DNA of 64,000 nucleotides, taken from positions 186,001 to 250,000 of the forward strand of contig JBCCBP010000002.1 in assembly GCA_039033995.1 (NCBI GenBank), given 5' to 3'. Positions 62,667-64,000 of the stretch are shown here, one piece after another. The notes below the pieces were generated by a model, which had not been told where the DNA came from, made no database searches, and worked only from the letters and a program-made list of their open reading frames with translations. Made by a program: the position numbers and the translations under genes. The stretch comes from CALBPI01 sp039033995 (GTDB lineage: Bacteria > Pseudomonadota > Gammaproteobacteria > Steroidobacterales > Woeseiaceae). The first letter of the stretch is position 1, and every line of letters begins with the position of its first letter.

Positions 62667-62993
62667 TCAACTGTCGCCCGAGCTCGGCGAATAGGTCGGC
62701 ACCGGAAACGGGGTGACGTTCGCACTGTCGAGTTTAGTGATTTTGCTTTGTCCTTGTTCCTCGACGGCATCGATTCGCAGGACCGCATGCATCGGGATAT
62801 AGCTTTTCTTAACGCCGGCAAACTCGGACTTGATCCGTTCTTCAGTCGGATCGACAACTACCGTTGTCCGCTCGCCGAACTTGAGCTCGGAAATCTCCAG
62901 AAAACCGAACAGGTCCCCCTGGCCCACGGAACGCGCGTAAACCTCATAGACCTGACCCTGATTGACAAAACTGACCCGATAGAGTGATGACAT
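62667..62993 (-). CDS. DUF1820 family protein
   Basis: A 108-residue small cytoplasmic protein of unknown role. LYRVSFVNQGQVYEVYARSV, GFLEISELKFGERTTVVVDPTEE and KSYIPMHAVLRIDAVEEQG match the DUF1820 pattern I recall from Pseudomonas and relatives, where it can lie near purL. It lies 96 bp upstream of purL on the same strand. Function cannot be inferred. Confidence 0.85.
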   Translation of the reverse strand: MSSLYRVSFVNQGQVYEVYARSVGQGDLFGFLEISELKFGERTTVVVDPTEERIKSEFAGVKKSYIPMHAVLRIDAVEEQGQSKITKLDSANVTPFPVPTYSPSSGDS

Positions 62994-63205
62994 GCTGAAC
63001 TCCTGCCGACAGGCAAGCTATATGGGCGGTGGCCCCCGTTTCAAGAATCAGCGGCAAAAGCCGCTAAACCGTTAGAAAACAACGCACGAGAGCGGCCAGC
63101 CGACCAAATGTGACCCAATTCCTGCAACTATGACGGTTTCTCGACATAATAATGTCAGTGGCTGAAGGATTGAACGAGCGCGCGCGAGCGCGTTGATGGA
63201 TAACT

Positions 63206-64000
63206 ATGCAATTACGACTCGCAGTCAGTAATCGCCTCAGAGATACGATGGGCGATAACTACCAGTGTGTTTTCGGTGAACACGGTGGCACCATCGGCCG
63301 CGCAGCGCACAACGAATGGGTACTGCCAGACCCGAGACGCTACGTGTCCAGTGTGCACGCGAGTATCGAAGCGCGCAACGACGGCTTCTATCTGGTCGAC
63401 ACGAGCATGAACGGTGTTTTTATCAACGGCAGTAGCGATGCACTGGGACCAACCACACCGATCGAGTTGCGCGTTGGCATGAAGCTGCGCATGGGTAACT
63501 ATCACATCGTAGTTGCAGAGGTTAAGCAATCGACTGGCGATAGCGTCGCGACGATGCTCGGCGCGCATCTGTTGGACGACGATGATCCGATTCAGTTGAG
63601 CGATGCACTGCTCGACGCCGGCAGAGCCGTCGGTGAACATGCGTCAGACCTCGCCAGCGTTAATCAGGATCTGTCGGCTGAACTACTGGTCGAGGATGAC
63701 ATCGCAGAGAAACTCGATCTTGAGTCGTTGCTCGACGACCGCATCGCTTCGGTCAATAATTCCATTTTGAGTAATATGGATTCGCTGTCAGCGTCGCTGA
63801 ACACGAGTAGTGGCGTTGCCAGCAACGTAGAAACTATAGCGTCCGAGTCGACGCAGCCGTACAACGCGAATGTCAGTTCGTTGCCTGGCGCTGCCATCCC
63901 GCCGACCGAAAAACACTTCCGAGCACTCATTCAAGGCCTCGGTGTCGATCGCAGCGAGCTCGAATCGCGCGACCCGGAACAGATCGCTCATGCCGTTGGC
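63206..64000 (+). CDS. tagH: FHA-domain protein, TagH/ImpI type (type VI secretion-associated), 5' part
   Basis: 265 codons are open to the right edge with no stop. The N-terminal FHA domain (about 1-110) has GGTIGRAAHNEW, VSSVHASIEARNDGFYLVDTSMNGVFING and GMKLRMGNYHIVV; these phosphothreonine-binding Arg, Ser, His and Asn-Gly residues are intact. A long low-complexity Ser/Asp-rich linker follows, then HFRALIQGLGVDRSEL, resembling the C-terminal domain start of T6SS TagH/ImpI. The ATG at 63206 is the first good start (MQLRLAVSNRLRD). FHA proteins of this type are controlled by a PpkA-like kinase. T6SS assignment is inferred from the second conserved block; other FHA proteins are possible. Confidence 0.75.
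   Translation, partial: MQLRLAVSNRLRDTMGDNYQCVFGEHGGTIGRAAHNEWVLPDPRRYVSSVHASIEARNDGFYLVDTSMNGVFINGSSDALGPTTPIELRVGMKLRMGNYHIVVAEVKQSTGDSVATMLGAHLLDDDDPIQLSDALLDAGRAVGEHASDLASVNQDLSAELLVEDDIAEKLDLESLLDDRIASVNNSILSNMDSLSASLNTSSGVASNVETIASESTQPYNANVSSLPGAAIPPTEKHFRALIQGLGVDRSELESRDPEQIAHAVG

Overview
The window is chromosomal sequence from a gammaproteobacterium outside the Enterobacterales. The evidence is gene order. clpP-clpX-lon-hupB-tRNA-ppiD sits beside tig and a Pro-Arg-His-Leu tRNA cluster; ppiB-lpxH, fimV-truA-accD-folC-dedD-cvpA-purF, glyA-nrdR-rib-nusB-thiL-pgpA and purL-DUF1820 are also present. These arrangements resemble Pseudomonas and related lineages, but no species can be named from the sequence alone. 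Base composition is moderately GC-rich. I saw no insertion sequence, prophage, integrase or CRISPR array. Nearly all of the window is core genome, densely packed, with many start/stop overlaps.

Layout. 1-1.4 kb: the end of a surface-polysaccharide locus (epimerase fragment, nucleotide-sugar dehydrogenase). 1.5-5 kb: nhaB, then the methyltransferase-rnhA-dnaQ operon, divergent from mltD. 6.9-9 kb: fabI convergent with a Na+/dicarboxylate-type symporter. 9-17.8 kb: the protein quality-control block tig, clpP, clpX, lon, hupB, tRNA-Val, tRNA-Asp and ppiD on the minus strand, with a good heat-shock-type promoter before lon and an excellent terminator after tRNA-Asp. 17.9-18.7 kb: a four-tRNA operon with an unusual 388-bp spacer holding an inverted half copy of tRNA-His. 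18.8-20.2 kb: periplasmic cyclophilin and lpxH.

20.2-33 kb is a long minus-strand run: prmB-aroC-asd, then fimV-truA-accD-folC-dedD-cvpA-purF-miaE. 33.1-36.5 kb on the plus strand carries a copper-delivery pair (SCO1-like, PCuAC), psd, epmA and msrC, convergent with efp, whose product is the EpmA substrate. 37.3-41.4 kb carries a FimX-like degenerate GGDEF/EAL protein and a second FimV-like protein. 41.4-47.2 kb: a flavin-dependent halogenase-family gene, parE and parC. 47.3 kb: an isolated xseB.

47.6-56.1 kb: glyA-nrdR-ribD-ribC-ribBA-ribH-nusB-thiL-pgpA, ending in a soluble Ser/Thr kinase fused to a cyclic-nucleotide-binding domain. 56.3-58.7 kb: ettA and a zinc-ribbon protein of unknown function. 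58.7-63 kb: purL and a DUF1820 gene. 63.2 kb to the right edge: the start of a TagH/ImpI-type FHA protein, suggesting that type VI secretion genes lie just outside.

The most interesting items are not a single new system. They are accessory signalling or modification genes embedded in housekeeping operons: the kinase-cNMP gene, the orphan halogenase, the FimX/FimV pair, the zinc-ribbon protein and the tRNA-His remnant. Annotation was done by reading the sequence without database searches; family names come from motifs and gene context.
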